From assembly GCF_032854445.1 (NCBI RefSeq), contig NC_088300.1, positions 51,742,984-51,806,983 of the forward strand: a DNA stretch of 64,000 nucleotides. Direction: 5' to 3'. Positions 37,101 to 48,035 of the stretch are shown here, piece after piece (position 1 is the first letter of the stretch; each line of letters opens with the position of its first letter). The notes beneath the pieces were generated by a model that searched no databases, was not told where the DNA came from, and saw only the letters and a program-made list of their open reading frames with translations. A program made the position numbers and the translations under genes. The DNA comes from Liolophura sinensis (taxonomy: Eukaryota; Mollusca; Polyplacophora; Chitonida; Chitonidae).

Positions 37101-37439
37101 AGTAGTCGTTGAAGTACGTGTCGACCAAAATTAATTGCTACTCTCGATTACATCTGTAGCCTCATCAAACTTGTCAAAAATTCCTCCCGAACATCAGATT
37201 ATCTGAGAATATCGGAAAACTAAATTATAGCCGTTCGTCAATGTCCATGGGGACGACCTAGCAAACGGCTCTGTGGCCTACAGAGACGCACAAACAAAGT
37301 GAAAGTGTGAGAGTCTTATGAAAAATGCATGGCAATGGAGAGGTACTCTATGCTTTTAATGTGCGCGGCAGAATCATTTACTTTTTTGTGGAGTTTTGAC
37401 ACAAGCCGATCCGGTCATGTTTTATGACTTTGTTAATAC

Positions 37440-37665
37440 TAGATGCTGACTCCGTGTCCAAAGGTGATAATACCGGGAGCTGACCGCATGGCCCTACCCT
37501 CCTATCAGTTATGCATGGCCGCTGATTCGATATGCCATTCGCAGAAACTATCGGTACCGCCGAAAACTAGTTCGAAGAGTTCTGCGGGGATTTCAGGGTC
37601 TAACAGGCGGGCAGACCTCGGGCAATTCACCGTGCTCTGTGACCACGCAATTCCCTGAACAACAT
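37440..37665. other. Candidate non-coding island
   Basis: A GC-richer block (GGTGATAATACCGGGAGC, CTATCGGTACCGCCGAAAAC) with a 71-codon unrecognised frame. It ends abruptly at AT-rich sequence. Confidence 0.22.
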
Positions 37666-39369
37666 CCATATAATGGCTACTTCATGTTGACCCGGCAGCT
37701 CCAAAGAAAACAATTGGCAAAAAATGTTAATGGAATTGTTAACTCTCCAAAAGGATAAAATGAAATAATAAAAAAAAAAAAACAAAACATATAAATTGAT
37801 TTTTATGAAACAAAAGAGAGGCAAATTTAAATTTGTCCTGTGAAGACATTTTTGCATCTATATTCATCTATATGGTACATCAGCTTTCCAAAAGGGTGGC
37901 GAAAAAAATTCTCGTAAGAATACAAGTATCACCTATGGATGTTCTGAAATGTATGTAATTTCTCTTCTGTGAGTTCTGTTAAAGGCATACTGAAATCTGT
38001 TAAGCATTATTTTTACTTTTCCATGATTTCATTTTGCCTTATTAATAAGACAACAGTTAATGAGCATGGGTTCTTTTCGAAAATCATAGCGGGAGCATGT
38101 GTGATGCTATACAATTTATATGTATATATGGTCATTGTGGCAGTATATAGAATTAATTATAGTATCACATTGATGAATACAACTACAAAATCAACACAAA
38201 ATGAATTCCTTCATACCCTGTATTTATAAAACGAGACTTGTTTATCTCAAAATTTTTTTTTGTGGAGTTATTCATTTTATTGGTCGAGAAAATATGGAAT
38301 GCATAACACACAATTGTAGCACGATTTGTGCTGAGAAAGAAAAATAAACGGCAAATAGGTTTTGCCTTTCTAAACATTTTTACTTTCAACAAATGTTCTT
38401 TTTTTTCCAAATAAAATACATTGATAAAGTTCGAACCAAATGTGCACGCATAGCCTTGTATAAGTTTCCAACTTTCAAACACACAGCGTTGACAAAGATA
38501 AAGTTTGAAAATCGCCGTATAGATGCGCGATAAAATTTGATTGAATTCAGAGCTATTTAATACCTAACCCAACAGATTTACATGTCTGTTGTTCATGGAT
38601 TTTGTACCTAATACACGTGAAGCTATATTTAGAGAACCAAGACATGTAATAACGTGCCCGTGGTTCAGGAATTATGCTCCATCCAATGCCTTGGCTATAT
38701 AGTCACCTTATTCTTTTCATAATATAATTTTGCACAACTTGGCAAACATGACAATTAATCCATTTCTACACAAATGTACTGATGTTAAGTCTCCAATAAA
38801 TATAGTCAGCAGAATCAAATTTAAGAGCTAAATACAGAAAGTGGTGCAGTATTTGACTTTGTGGTATGTTGTTTAAATGCATGCATGGGTAAAATGCTGT
38901 CAAGTGTTATTTAATTTTTTTTATCTTTTCCTCACTCAACAAAGTACAAGTACAATAAACAATTTGAAAACCATTTTCTATAAACTATATAGTGTAACTT
39001 AATTTTTGATTCAGATACGTTCAGTCCTTCATCTAAAACAGGATTTATTGAAAAAAAATTAGTAACTCGTCTACATAAAAAATATCTGGAGGACAATTAG
39101 GCCTAAAAAAATCCATTTAGAAGAGACTATTTATTTTTCTACGTGAAAACCACTTGGATACCATTTTTTACACTTCACAAAGACACGCACAACATTGAAT
39201 GAGAGGTATATATATATCATCGGGTAGTCTATTATAGTATATATTTGCAGACCAAGGAAGAAACCGGTATAAACGACCGAGAAACACTTCAAACCACATT
39301 GATTATTCGTGTTTCTTAAGTGGAACAAAGTGTCTTTAGCCTGAATTAAAGAAATAGGAGCTATGGCTT
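37666..39369. other. Unannotated AT-rich DNA
   Basis: No recognisable gene or repeat. Frames are short and reflect AT-rich composition. Confidence 0.5.
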
Positions 39370-39525
39370 TAAGTCAGGAGGTCCCTCGAGCACCTTCATG
39401 GCGAAGGGCAGTGGGTTATTTTTGGGCATTCCGGTTTCCTTCACCCATCAACCTGGCCGTCGTCATGTAGGTGAAACATTCCTGAGTACGGCATTGAGTA
39501 CCAACCATATAAATCAAGCAAATGG
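39370..39525 (+). repeat. SINE family A, 3' part
   Basis: CGGTTTCCTTCACCCATCAA, GTAGGTGAAACATTCCTGAG and TACGGCATTGAGTACCAA give body, core and tail in order. The tRNA-like head was not found. Confidence 0.7.
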
Positions 39526-39879
39526 GGATGGCTGAAGTTGGTTATTCATACAGACATTAATGTAGAAACAGGGTCATGAGACGAACGGCCACGTGTCAGT
39601 TATACGGCCCACGGCATCGCTTCAGTTGAATATATATACTGTATTTAGCTGCAACTGCTTGTTTTACCATAGTTTGAGATTATAAAAAAAAAACGAATTT
39701 GATATAAGTTGCACCGGTTTTAATTGAACTTATTCGTTCCACTCGCGCAGTGTTATGTAAGCCTATGGGTATATCGGTAAATGGACCTTTTCTTGTAAAC
39801 GAAGCCTCGAGGTAATTAAATACATTAAATGAAATAAAAAGAATTAAATAGAAAGACCGTAGCGATAAATTTGAAAAAT

Positions 39880-40290
39880 GTTCTCATTGTCCGCAATTTC
39901 TGTTTTTATTCCCATTTACAATGATCAATCATCGATTAGGGAAAGGATTAATCAATCTCTGGGAGTGTTTAATGGGGGCCGTCAGTAAGGGACATGACTG
40001 CTGCATCAACCCCAGTTCATTAAAACAGTTTGTAGCCGTGACATGTAGCTAATTAAAGGGCGAAATGAACAGCCAGTGTCCGGGGACTGTGGCAGACGCA
40101 CCTGGGACCTGAGGAAGGCTTGAAAGGCGAAAGGTGGGTCAGACAGTAGTGTGTAAGGCGGATTATAGGCTTGTTACATAGATGGCTGCTTAGAGGATGG
40201 CCGGGACTAAGACAGACAATTCCCGTAGCGGACACCTGTGAGATGAAACAGATCAGCGCCTAATTAAGGCGTATATACACACAAGACGAG
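39880..40290. promoter_or_regulatory. Candidate enhancer-like island with homeodomain/PBC-type motifs
   Basis: Contains GATCAATCATCGATTAG, GGATTAATCAATC (reverse TGATTAAT, close to the HOX-PBX consensus) and TAATTA at 40050 and 40261. These are set in a less AT-rich, repeat-free block, where such motifs are less expected by chance than in the AT-rich surroundings. No coding frame over 60 codons. Regulatory function is inference. Confidence 0.35.
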
Positions 40291-40664
40291 GCCGTTAGAC
40301 CGAGCACCTTGTTTGCGAAACAAACAACCCAAGAGAGCTCTCGAGGGTCGGGGGTTTAGTTCTAGGACAAGCCGGTAGGCGTGTTGGAGTGCTCTTTAAT
40401 CAGCAGAGAGGCACACAAAGAGAGAGGAAGTCACACTCCGTAAAGTGGCATTGCGTATTCCGAGTGAGGTTTACCTCAAAAACCTTGGTCGTTATCGGTA
40501 ATCACTGACGGCCCTTTTGTCACAGACTGCTCTTGAGTGGTTTCAAAAATGCGATATATGCTTAAACATGTTCATTTATTTTATCACTTCATGGCACATC
40601 ATAATAAATCCAAAATCAAAATATGATGTTAATCAGACTTATACAAATTTCCCTAATGCAATCC
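40291..40664. other. Unannotated DNA between the 40-kb island and the LINE
   Basis: Nothing recognised. The LINE's 5' portion is not present here. Confidence 0.5.
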
Positions 40665-40745
40665 ACCAATATTTATTTGATTTGTGCTTCACGCCGCAAT
40701 CAAGAACATTTTATTTATATATAATTGAGGGAGGAAGCCAGGCCG
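40665..40745 (-). repeat. SINE family A, tail fragment
   Basis: TTATTTGATTTGTGCTTCAC, GCCGCAATCAAGAACATTTT and GAGGGAGGAAGCCAG in + orientation match a minus-strand tail and the adjacent body. Confidence 0.6.
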
Positions 40746-40949
40746 ACCAAAGATCGTCCGCAAGTTTCTCCACGTATATAACGGAAAATTTATGAAAGCG
40801 ATGTATGATCTTACACATTTTATCAAACTATATCTATAATTGCATTACATATCAATCAGCAATAAAACAAACACACAGTTTGCTGAAACTATATTTATGC
40901 GCGTTTTAGACATTAACATTAATAAATTTGAGTGGGTTGTATTCTTTCA

Positions 40950-42263
40950 TGTCGTATTATTGATAACAATAAAACTGAAAAACTGCAGGCCGATGTTGTG
41001 TACCTGAACCTATGTAAGGCTTTCGATAGCGTCTCTCATGATATGCTGATACATAAACTGAAGCATTATAGCTTTCAAGGCCCACTGCTCATATGGCTGC
41101 GCTCTCAAAGGCCGTTCGCAAAGAGTTGTCCTCTTGTGTTCGGCACTCCAAATTGTCACTGTATGCAGATGACAATAAACTTTACAAATAAGTACGTTCC
41201 GCGCAATGTGAGCTATTACAGGATGACTTTGCAGGTTTAACAAACTGGTGATCATTTTGGCAGCTTAAGTTAAACGTGGACAAGTATTGTGTCATATCAT
41301 TCCTGAATAAGACCAATAAACGTAGACGAACATGCACTTGAAATAGTTGAGACCAGTAAACTGAATTTTAGAGTACATGTCACCAATATCGTTAGAAAAG
41401 GTTATAAAACGCTTGGTTTTCTCAAGCGATCGTGCATTTCTTTTGCAAAAACCAAGTCACTTATATCCCTTTAAAGATCTTTAGTTCGCTCCAACTTGGA
41501 GTATGGGGCAATTATATTGCCCCCCCCCCCCCCAAAAAAAAAATATCTTTGAGACAAGTTAGAGTCCGTTCAAAAAAAGGTAATCAAATATCATTGTTTT
41601 AAAACTAATGACGCTTATACAGTGCTATGTGTAAACATTTTCAGCTGCCAACACTATCTGATCGCCGCAGAGTTGCCGATTTAAAGTTCTTACACAAATA
41701 TGTTAACTCTATCGTTAACTCGACTTACCTAGTACAGCAGATCAACTTTAATTTTCCTGACCGGGCCTTACGACAAACGGCAACTTTCCGGCCTGCGTCA
41801 GCTAGAGTTAACGCTCGAAAACATTCTTTTTTCCCTCGAGCCATGGATTTCTATAATGAGCTGAGTTCTAATCATTGCATAGAAATTTTGTCTTCACAAC
41901 AATCTTTTAGAAGGTCAGTTCACTCGATTCTTTGTTAACGGTTTTTCTGTGATTAATATATTTCATCATCTTAAGTTCTGATTATAACGGTCTACAATTC
42001 TTATTTTTTTATGAAATTTTAAGAAGAGTAGTTTTATATATTCACCTATATTTACACGTAGGCTTATAACATTTCTGTACCAAGAATTACATCATATGTT
42101 TACCTGTGTTTACACTATCTTTGTACAGAAATTGTATTTTATATTTACCTAGCTCTACATATGTGTATTATACGCTTCTGTTACTCTGCATGTATCCCCG
42201 TTATCAGATTATCAGACCTGTAAGTGGGCTCCTGGCCTGTTGGCTCTGAATATTAATAAACCA
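40950..42263 (+). pseudogene. Decayed non-LTR retrotransposon (CR1/Jockey-like LINE), 3' part of reverse transcriptase
   Basis: Reverse-transcriptase blocks are readable in shifting frames. 40995-41100 gives DVVYLNLCKAFDSVSHDML, a match to the RT palm block with the first catalytic aspartate position replaced (LN for LD). About 41147-41190 gives SLYADDNKLYK with the catalytic YADD intact. This is followed by ELLQDDFAGLTNW, a stop, WQLKLNVDKYCVISF, and later VTNIVRKGYKTLGFLKRS. 41627-41938 gives the C-terminal part, QLPTLSDRRRVADLKFLHKY through SFFPRAMDFYNELS. The stretch between GPLLIWL and the YADD block that should carry the PQGSVLGP motif is deleted. Several frameshifts and stops and a poly-C/poly-A tract at 41521 interrupt it. 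The 3' end is near TAATAAACCATAAACTAA at about 42250. Endonuclease and 5' parts were not found, so this is a 5'-truncated dead copy. Confidence 0.88.
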
Positions 42264-43661
42264 TAAACTAAACCAACACAAAAACCGCTAATTAACAAAA
42301 TCTGCAGCAGTATGAAACCTGCAACGCATGACATATCGTAAAGTTGAAATCGCAGTTAGTATAAAAGATATACTTTTATTTTCACAGTGGAAATCATTCC
42401 CGAAGTATAGAGTGTTAATTTTTTATTTCATCCTGAGACTGGATGCTTTCTAAGAAAGGGTTTTATTGGGTTCATTGCTTCTGAATAGTTGTTCATTGCA
42501 CGGGTATCATTCTAGTTGAATGGTTCTATTGTATGTGTCAATGACACGAAATTGGCTAAAGTAACGAGACCTTAAGAGTTGAGTTTAGATAGACAAAAAC
42601 CTCATGAATGGGAGCGGGTCAAATTCAGGCCGCGAGGACACAAAAACTGCGTGTACCATATAGTATGTCATGTATAGCAATGTACTTTGATAAGTCACTG
42701 TTGCAACACAAGGCATAGGCCTACACTGCATGGGCGATGTGTCAATGGAGCATATACAGTCGACCATGAACTTAATGGAGCCCTCAGTCTTTCTGCAAAA
42801 CTTAATGAAATATGAATCAAATAAACTAATGTATCAGTTATCAGATCTTTATTAGACGCATTAACAATTATCAATATTAAGCTTTATAAATTATGAAGTA
42901 ATTTGTAATGGAGAGATTTTTCGGGTCATTTTGGTGTAGGCAGAAAACCGTGAAAGGTTGAGCATTATAGCCATGCAAAAGCCAACCATTCATTTAACAA
43001 CTATAGATGGCTTTGTGTTAATGGTAATTAATTTATCTTTCATGCGTTTCTGATTTTTGCCATCTCCTCTATACAACCGTATTATGATTAGTCACAAAAT
43101 GCAAAAATGTCCATCTGCTTAAACGGATTCATCTGTTGTCATTAGTTCACTTTAACGAATGTATCAGGGCGCGTGAATTTTGCAGTGCAATATCCGTAAA
43201 ATGGTAGAGGACTAATATTCACGCCCCATATATAAATGTATGTAAATCACAATTCCAGATAATCAAGTCGATTGAACAGTTAATCATACGGAAAACCCTA
43301 CCTTGATGGTCGCGTACTCAAGCGTGCTTAAGGTCAGCTTCCGCTCTGACAATTCCACAAGTGTCGTACTTTGATACGAGGACATTTCCCCAGGTATTTC
43401 CGTGAAGTTTACGAGGTGAAAACAGACAAGGTTAAACTCTGACTTGGGACAGATTCGGCCGCCTGACCACTGGACCCGAATTAACAGCCAGAGAGTTCAT
43501 GACAAACGATTTTCCGCACGCAGTTATATGCTCTGTTGACGGCCAAGTGGCAACAATTCTGACTCATTTCATAAAACTGTTGAACAATATTATTTATCAG
43601 TTTTGTAAAGAATGTATAACGTAGTCATTCAGAGTTAAACCTGTCACAAATAGGGAAATAG

Positions 43662-43662
<1 letters not shown>
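42264..43662. other. Unannotated DNA
   Basis: Near 43465 the minus strand reads TCCAGTGGTCAGGCGGCCGA, weakly tRNA-like, but a convincing SINE was not found. Otherwise nothing recognised. Confidence 0.45.

Positions 43663-43751
<89 letters not shown>
43663..43751. repeat. (TA)n microsatellite
   Basis: Uninterrupted TA array of 89 bp, the longest in the window, lying about 100 bp before a SINE A copy. Confidence 0.98.
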
Positions 43752-43755
<4 letters not shown>

Positions 43756-43852
43756 TTCAGGAAGAGACTTATACGAATAATCTGTAACCATGACGGTAAT
43801 TCCTCATTTCAGCCTATAAAGGGCTAAATTAAACAGAAATAATTTATTTATT

Positions 43853-44129
43853 TGTGTCCGAGGTGATTAGCGCGCCAGCAAGGTGCAATTACCCAGCTAG
43901 GAGTCTCTTACCAATGTGGTCGCTGTGAGTTCAAGTCCAGCTCATGCTGGCCTCCTCTCCGGCCGAACGTGGGAAGGTGTGCCAACAAACTTCAGATGGT
44001 CGTAGATTTCCCTCGGGTTCGGTCCGATTTTTTCCCACCATAATGCAGGCCGGCGTCACATAAGTGAAATTGTCTTGAGTTCAAATTAAAGCACCAATTT
44101 TATTTATTTTATTTATTTATTTATTTATT
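43853..44129 (+). repeat. SINE family A, nearly complete
   Basis: The head (GAGGTGATTAGCGCGCCAGC), a B-box-like GAGTTCAAGTCCAGCTC, the body (CCGAACGTGGGAAGG, CCACCATAATGC) and the core (CACATAAGTGAAATTGTCTT) are present. It ends in a long (TTTA)n tract from about 44098. Confidence 0.88.
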
Positions 44130-45029
44130 CAAGGTTATATTTACTTACGGTTTTTTGCAGTTGCATGCAGACAGCAGTCAATTTTATTAGTGGGCGAAAC
44201 AAACTTTCCCACGTGTGATGTACACCATGCCGATTGACAGAAGACATCCACGCATACACACAGTCTGCAACAATCATTATAGATTGCGTAAAAGGCCACT
44301 TTACCGCTTATAGTCACCAAGGCTCTGTGAATTGTGAGATCGGGGAATATACAAATTCGCTCCAACACCGGTTTTGAACCTGAACCCAACTGTGTTATTT
44401 GCGCTTATTAATTTAATGATTTTGGCATCTTCCATTAATCATAAATTTGCCATTCATATTTTTGTGTTTTTTTTTTTGCTTCCTATCTGCCCGAAAAAAA
44501 ACCTCAGATTTTATAGAAATATTTTGTTTTCAATGACAAGACTGCGAATGAAATTCATTCATTGTTATTCTCTATGGAATGTTATATATTCATACATGTA
44601 TGTCCTATATAGGTAATGTCAATATAATTCACTTAACTTTGACAGAATATTTCTTACTAGTGAATTCATGGGCTATGACAAGAAAAAACAAATTTCCCCA
44701 ATTTAAGAAATAAAAAACAAAATTAGTTGTTAGCACACTTACACATGCGTAAAATGATCTCAACATAAGCACATATGCCCGTGGGTAAATCTGTAAATTC
44801 ATATAAAATGTACTGCTGGACGTAAATGGTCAATATACTACACTTTCAGGGTAAAATTTTGTGCAACATCTGCTTATAATGTAAGCACTGGAATTCATTA
44901 TTGTATGCTGCATGTAAATGTATGGTATTGCTGTATATAAAAGATCTAAGAGAAATTTGCCAATTCGCTGAAATATGAGTTTTGAATTAACTATAGTAAT
45001 ATATACATATATAATATAGCATGTAATAT
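44130..45029. other. Unannotated AT-rich DNA between two SINE A copies
   Basis: Nothing recognised. Confidence 0.5.
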
Positions 45030-45190
45030 GTTTATTTATTTATTTATTTATTTGATTGGTGTTTTACGCCGTACTCAAGAATATTTCACTTATACGACGG
45101 CGGCCAGCATTATGGTGGGTGGAAACCGGGCAGAGCCCGGGAGAAACCTGCGAACATCCGCAGGTTACTGATAGACCTTCCCACATACGA
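45030..45190 (-). repeat. SINE family A, well-preserved 3' half
   Basis: The + strand reads (TTTA)n, TTTGATTGGTGTTTTACGCC, GTACTCAAGAATATTTCACT, ACGACGGCGGCCAGCATTAT and CATCCGCAGGTTACTGATAG. It is the closest of the copies to an apparent consensus and is probably the youngest insertion here. Confidence 0.9.
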
Positions 45191-46339
45191 GCATGTAATA
45201 TATGTGTGCAATATAATATAATTTGGTATATTAGCTCATTTTTAAGCAGTGAAGTACAATTAAAAGTGCATTACCTCCCATATATATAGTGTGAGATAGA
45301 CCATCACAAACCGTATATATTCCATACATGTATAACGTGAAACCCCACGCAAACATTCTATGTTTATTTGGAAATTATTTGATGCGAAGAAATGAGTTTC
45401 TTGACACAATAATGGACACGGTAGATAAAAAAATTAAAACCAATATTTATTTTATAATTGCAAAAATACCAAATAATTAATTCATCAGTGCATGGTATAC
45501 TGGAACAGTTTCAGATAACAATGGCATTTACTCTCCGAAAAACTCTCTGCACGTGTGGTACACAGTATAGTGTGTCAAAAATGTACATCCACATAATGTT
45601 GTGTACCAGCATTACATTGGGTAATTAGTGTAACAAATCTACATTAATGTGTATCAGTGGTACACACTGATACACGTGTCACTGAAGATGTGCACATTTG
45701 TACACAGTCGTTTATATAGGAGCAGTGATGCACACATGCAAAACTATAGTACAGCGCAGATGGGGGTATTCCCTACTATCGTTGTCCGTAGTGAATACCA
45801 TTAGGCCTATAGATCATGTGCTCTATCAGTTAAAGCATTGAAAAATCATACTTCAAAGAGAAATATCCCTAAAGAGAAAGATATTTCTGTTCTGAACTAT
45901 GATTTACAGAATAAATGGCCTTTGTAATGTCATTATATGAGCTAACAACTCTGTAAAAAAAAACGGTCCTTTTTGAACTAAAGGAGAATAATTTATATCA
46001 GCCGGAAATTTGTATCCACTGAATTGTCAAAACGAATACAACAATTTAGATGTCATAAAATCTCATTGTCATTTGTTGTAGCTTATTGCAATTGCATAAC
46101 GATGCAAATGGTAATGATGTACTATATGTATATGTATATATCTCGCTACATGCTTTGTATCAAACTTTGTGCGACCTCACAGGGTAAATTGTGGTAAAAC
46201 ATGTTATTACCTCTGGCAGCTAACCTATACATTCAACCCTGAAAGCTGATTTAAGACCTGCTTTACAAGATAACAAACTTTGTTTTCAAAGGAGACTTCA
46301 AACGCTGGGTTGTATACTTTTACAAGGACAAGAGAGGGA
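45191..46339. other. Unannotated DNA with GTGTACC-rich stretch
   Basis: The stretch 45540-45720 is rich in TGTACC/GGTACA words and holds the perfect 11-bp hairpin. No gene recognised. Confidence 0.45.
45649..45675. repeat. Perfect 11-bp inverted repeat
   Basis: GTGTATCAGTG and CACTGATACAC flank the loop GTACA. The wider stretch 45540-45720 is rich in GTGTACC/GGTACAC variants, as if built from diverged short repeats. Confidence 0.85.
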
Positions 46340-46790
46340 ATTGAGTAACTGGCTTTAATTGCGTGTGCTTCCCAGAAACCCTCTTTGGCGGTTGGGGCAA
46401 TTAATTTTCCAATCGGGCGACAGAATGAAGAGTGGAGTTCAAGCCATACTCCGATATAACCGGACAGTAACCTTCCAAATTACGCCTGATCTTCATCCCC
46501 TCCTTGTATAATGGCGTGTTCATGTAATGACGGCAAACGAAATCTGCCTATTCGGAGGATTTCTGACCGATTCTTGCTCCCTCGGCGCCGCCATTAAAGT
46601 TCCCGCTCACACCGTTGATCCCGCGAGACTTCCCGTGGCTAATGAGTTGTTGACTTTGCCATACTTTATCCTTCTCCCGAGGGCCCTTCGGCAAACTTCG
46701 GTCGGCCGAGGAGAAGGGTTCACTTCGCCCCAATTCACCCCGAAATATGCTCCTCTCCGCTCGAGCGAGGAAATCGAATTTTAACTAATA
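46340..46790. promoter_or_regulatory. Candidate conserved non-coding island
   Basis: Contains GGGGCAATTAATTTTCCAAT, CTCGGCGCCGCCATTAAAG and CTTCCCGTGGCTAATGAG. The GC-rich stretch 46560-46770 stands out from its flanks. Short frames run on both strands, none recognised. Confidence 0.3.
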
Positions 46791-47704
46791 GTTCAACATA
46801 TTTGGACATCATTTGCTTGGAGTGATTTTCACAGAAGGGTCCTTCAACCACGGACTTTGTCGAAACTTTACAGGACGCAAAATTTAAAGTTATCTCACCT
46901 AATTGGGGCATTTCCACTATCGATCAGATGGGACTGGATTCAAACCAGTGATCGTGTGTCTTCATAATCTTTGCACATTATGCAATCCATCAGTGTCAAA
47001 AGTCATCTGTCACATGAATTGGAAGAACGGAACAGCAATAAATGCACTGATCGAAAATAAAATGAAGAATTCTTTTGATAATTTCAACAAACCAAAAGGT
47101 AAAAAAGCTTTGCTTAGAGATCATTAATCCGTTATGGAACCATGAATCCGAGATAACAATATTCTCACAAGCAACGTCCTTAGGCAAGTTACGGACAAAT
47201 TTTCCCACCTGTGGCTTACAAATATTCCAATTACTAGTACTAGTGAAATGAAACAGTTAGTCGGTCGTATGTTGGTGGCTGTGAGTTGTGTTTGGATTAC
47301 CAGGTTGAAGCTTTTGATTTCTCACAAGAGTTGCTCATCAGAATGCTACATTTAGACCAATCGTTCCTTTATGCATATATGTACAACTGTACAACTAAAT
47401 CGATAAACATTGTCTTATAAAGATATTGCAAACAAATGCGTCAAAAATCGTATACCATTGGTAAATATAATACATTGTAATATAGAAGAAACGGCCAATG
47501 TTTCTCCTCTATACTTAATTCCGTTATAAGTAAATCGAGCATTTAAAGAATCGGTTAAATGAACAGTCGTTATAATAGATCCACCATATAACTGACATTT
47601 ATTCTCTTGGTTTCTCTCGAACCTCATTTTGTATTTAGAAAAATAAATTAAAATGTGTGAGTTTAGCTCAAGTACATGTACACATTCAAGTATTTTTTTG
47701 ACAT
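46791..47704. other. Unannotated DNA
   Basis: Frames up to 74 codons, none recognised. Confidence 0.5.
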
Positions 47705-48035
47705 GAGTGAGTGAGTGAGTGCTTGGGGTTTAACGTCGTACTCAACAATTTTTCAGTCATATGACGACGAAGGAATCCTTAGGGTGCATGTACGTGTAAT
47801 GTGCCTCCTTGTTGCAGGACGGATTTCCACCGCTCTTTTATTTAGTGCTGCTTCACTGAGACGACTTACCGAAGGCAAGTAAGCCGCACCGCCAGAGCCA
47901 TTATACTGATACGGGTCATCCAGTCGTTGCACTACCCCCTTCATGTTGAACGCCAAGCGAGGAAGTTACAACTTCCTCTTTTAAAGTCTTAGGTGTGACT
48001 CGATCAAGGATTGATCCTTGATCTACCGGTCCCGA
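47705..48035 (-). repeat. SINE family B2, head lost
   Basis: On the + strand it starts GAGTGAGTGAGTGCTTGGGG and TTTAACGTCGTACTCAAC, then GACGACGAAGGAATCCTTAG, and ends in GGATTGATCCTTGATCTACC. It aligns along its length with 57080-57416. The tRNA-like end is cut off after CCGGTCCCGA. Confidence 0.9.

Noticed and set aside
43430-43500. tRNA-like TCCAGTGGTCAGGCGGCCGA on the minus strand
   Set aside because: No supporting B box or body similar to the SINE families here.
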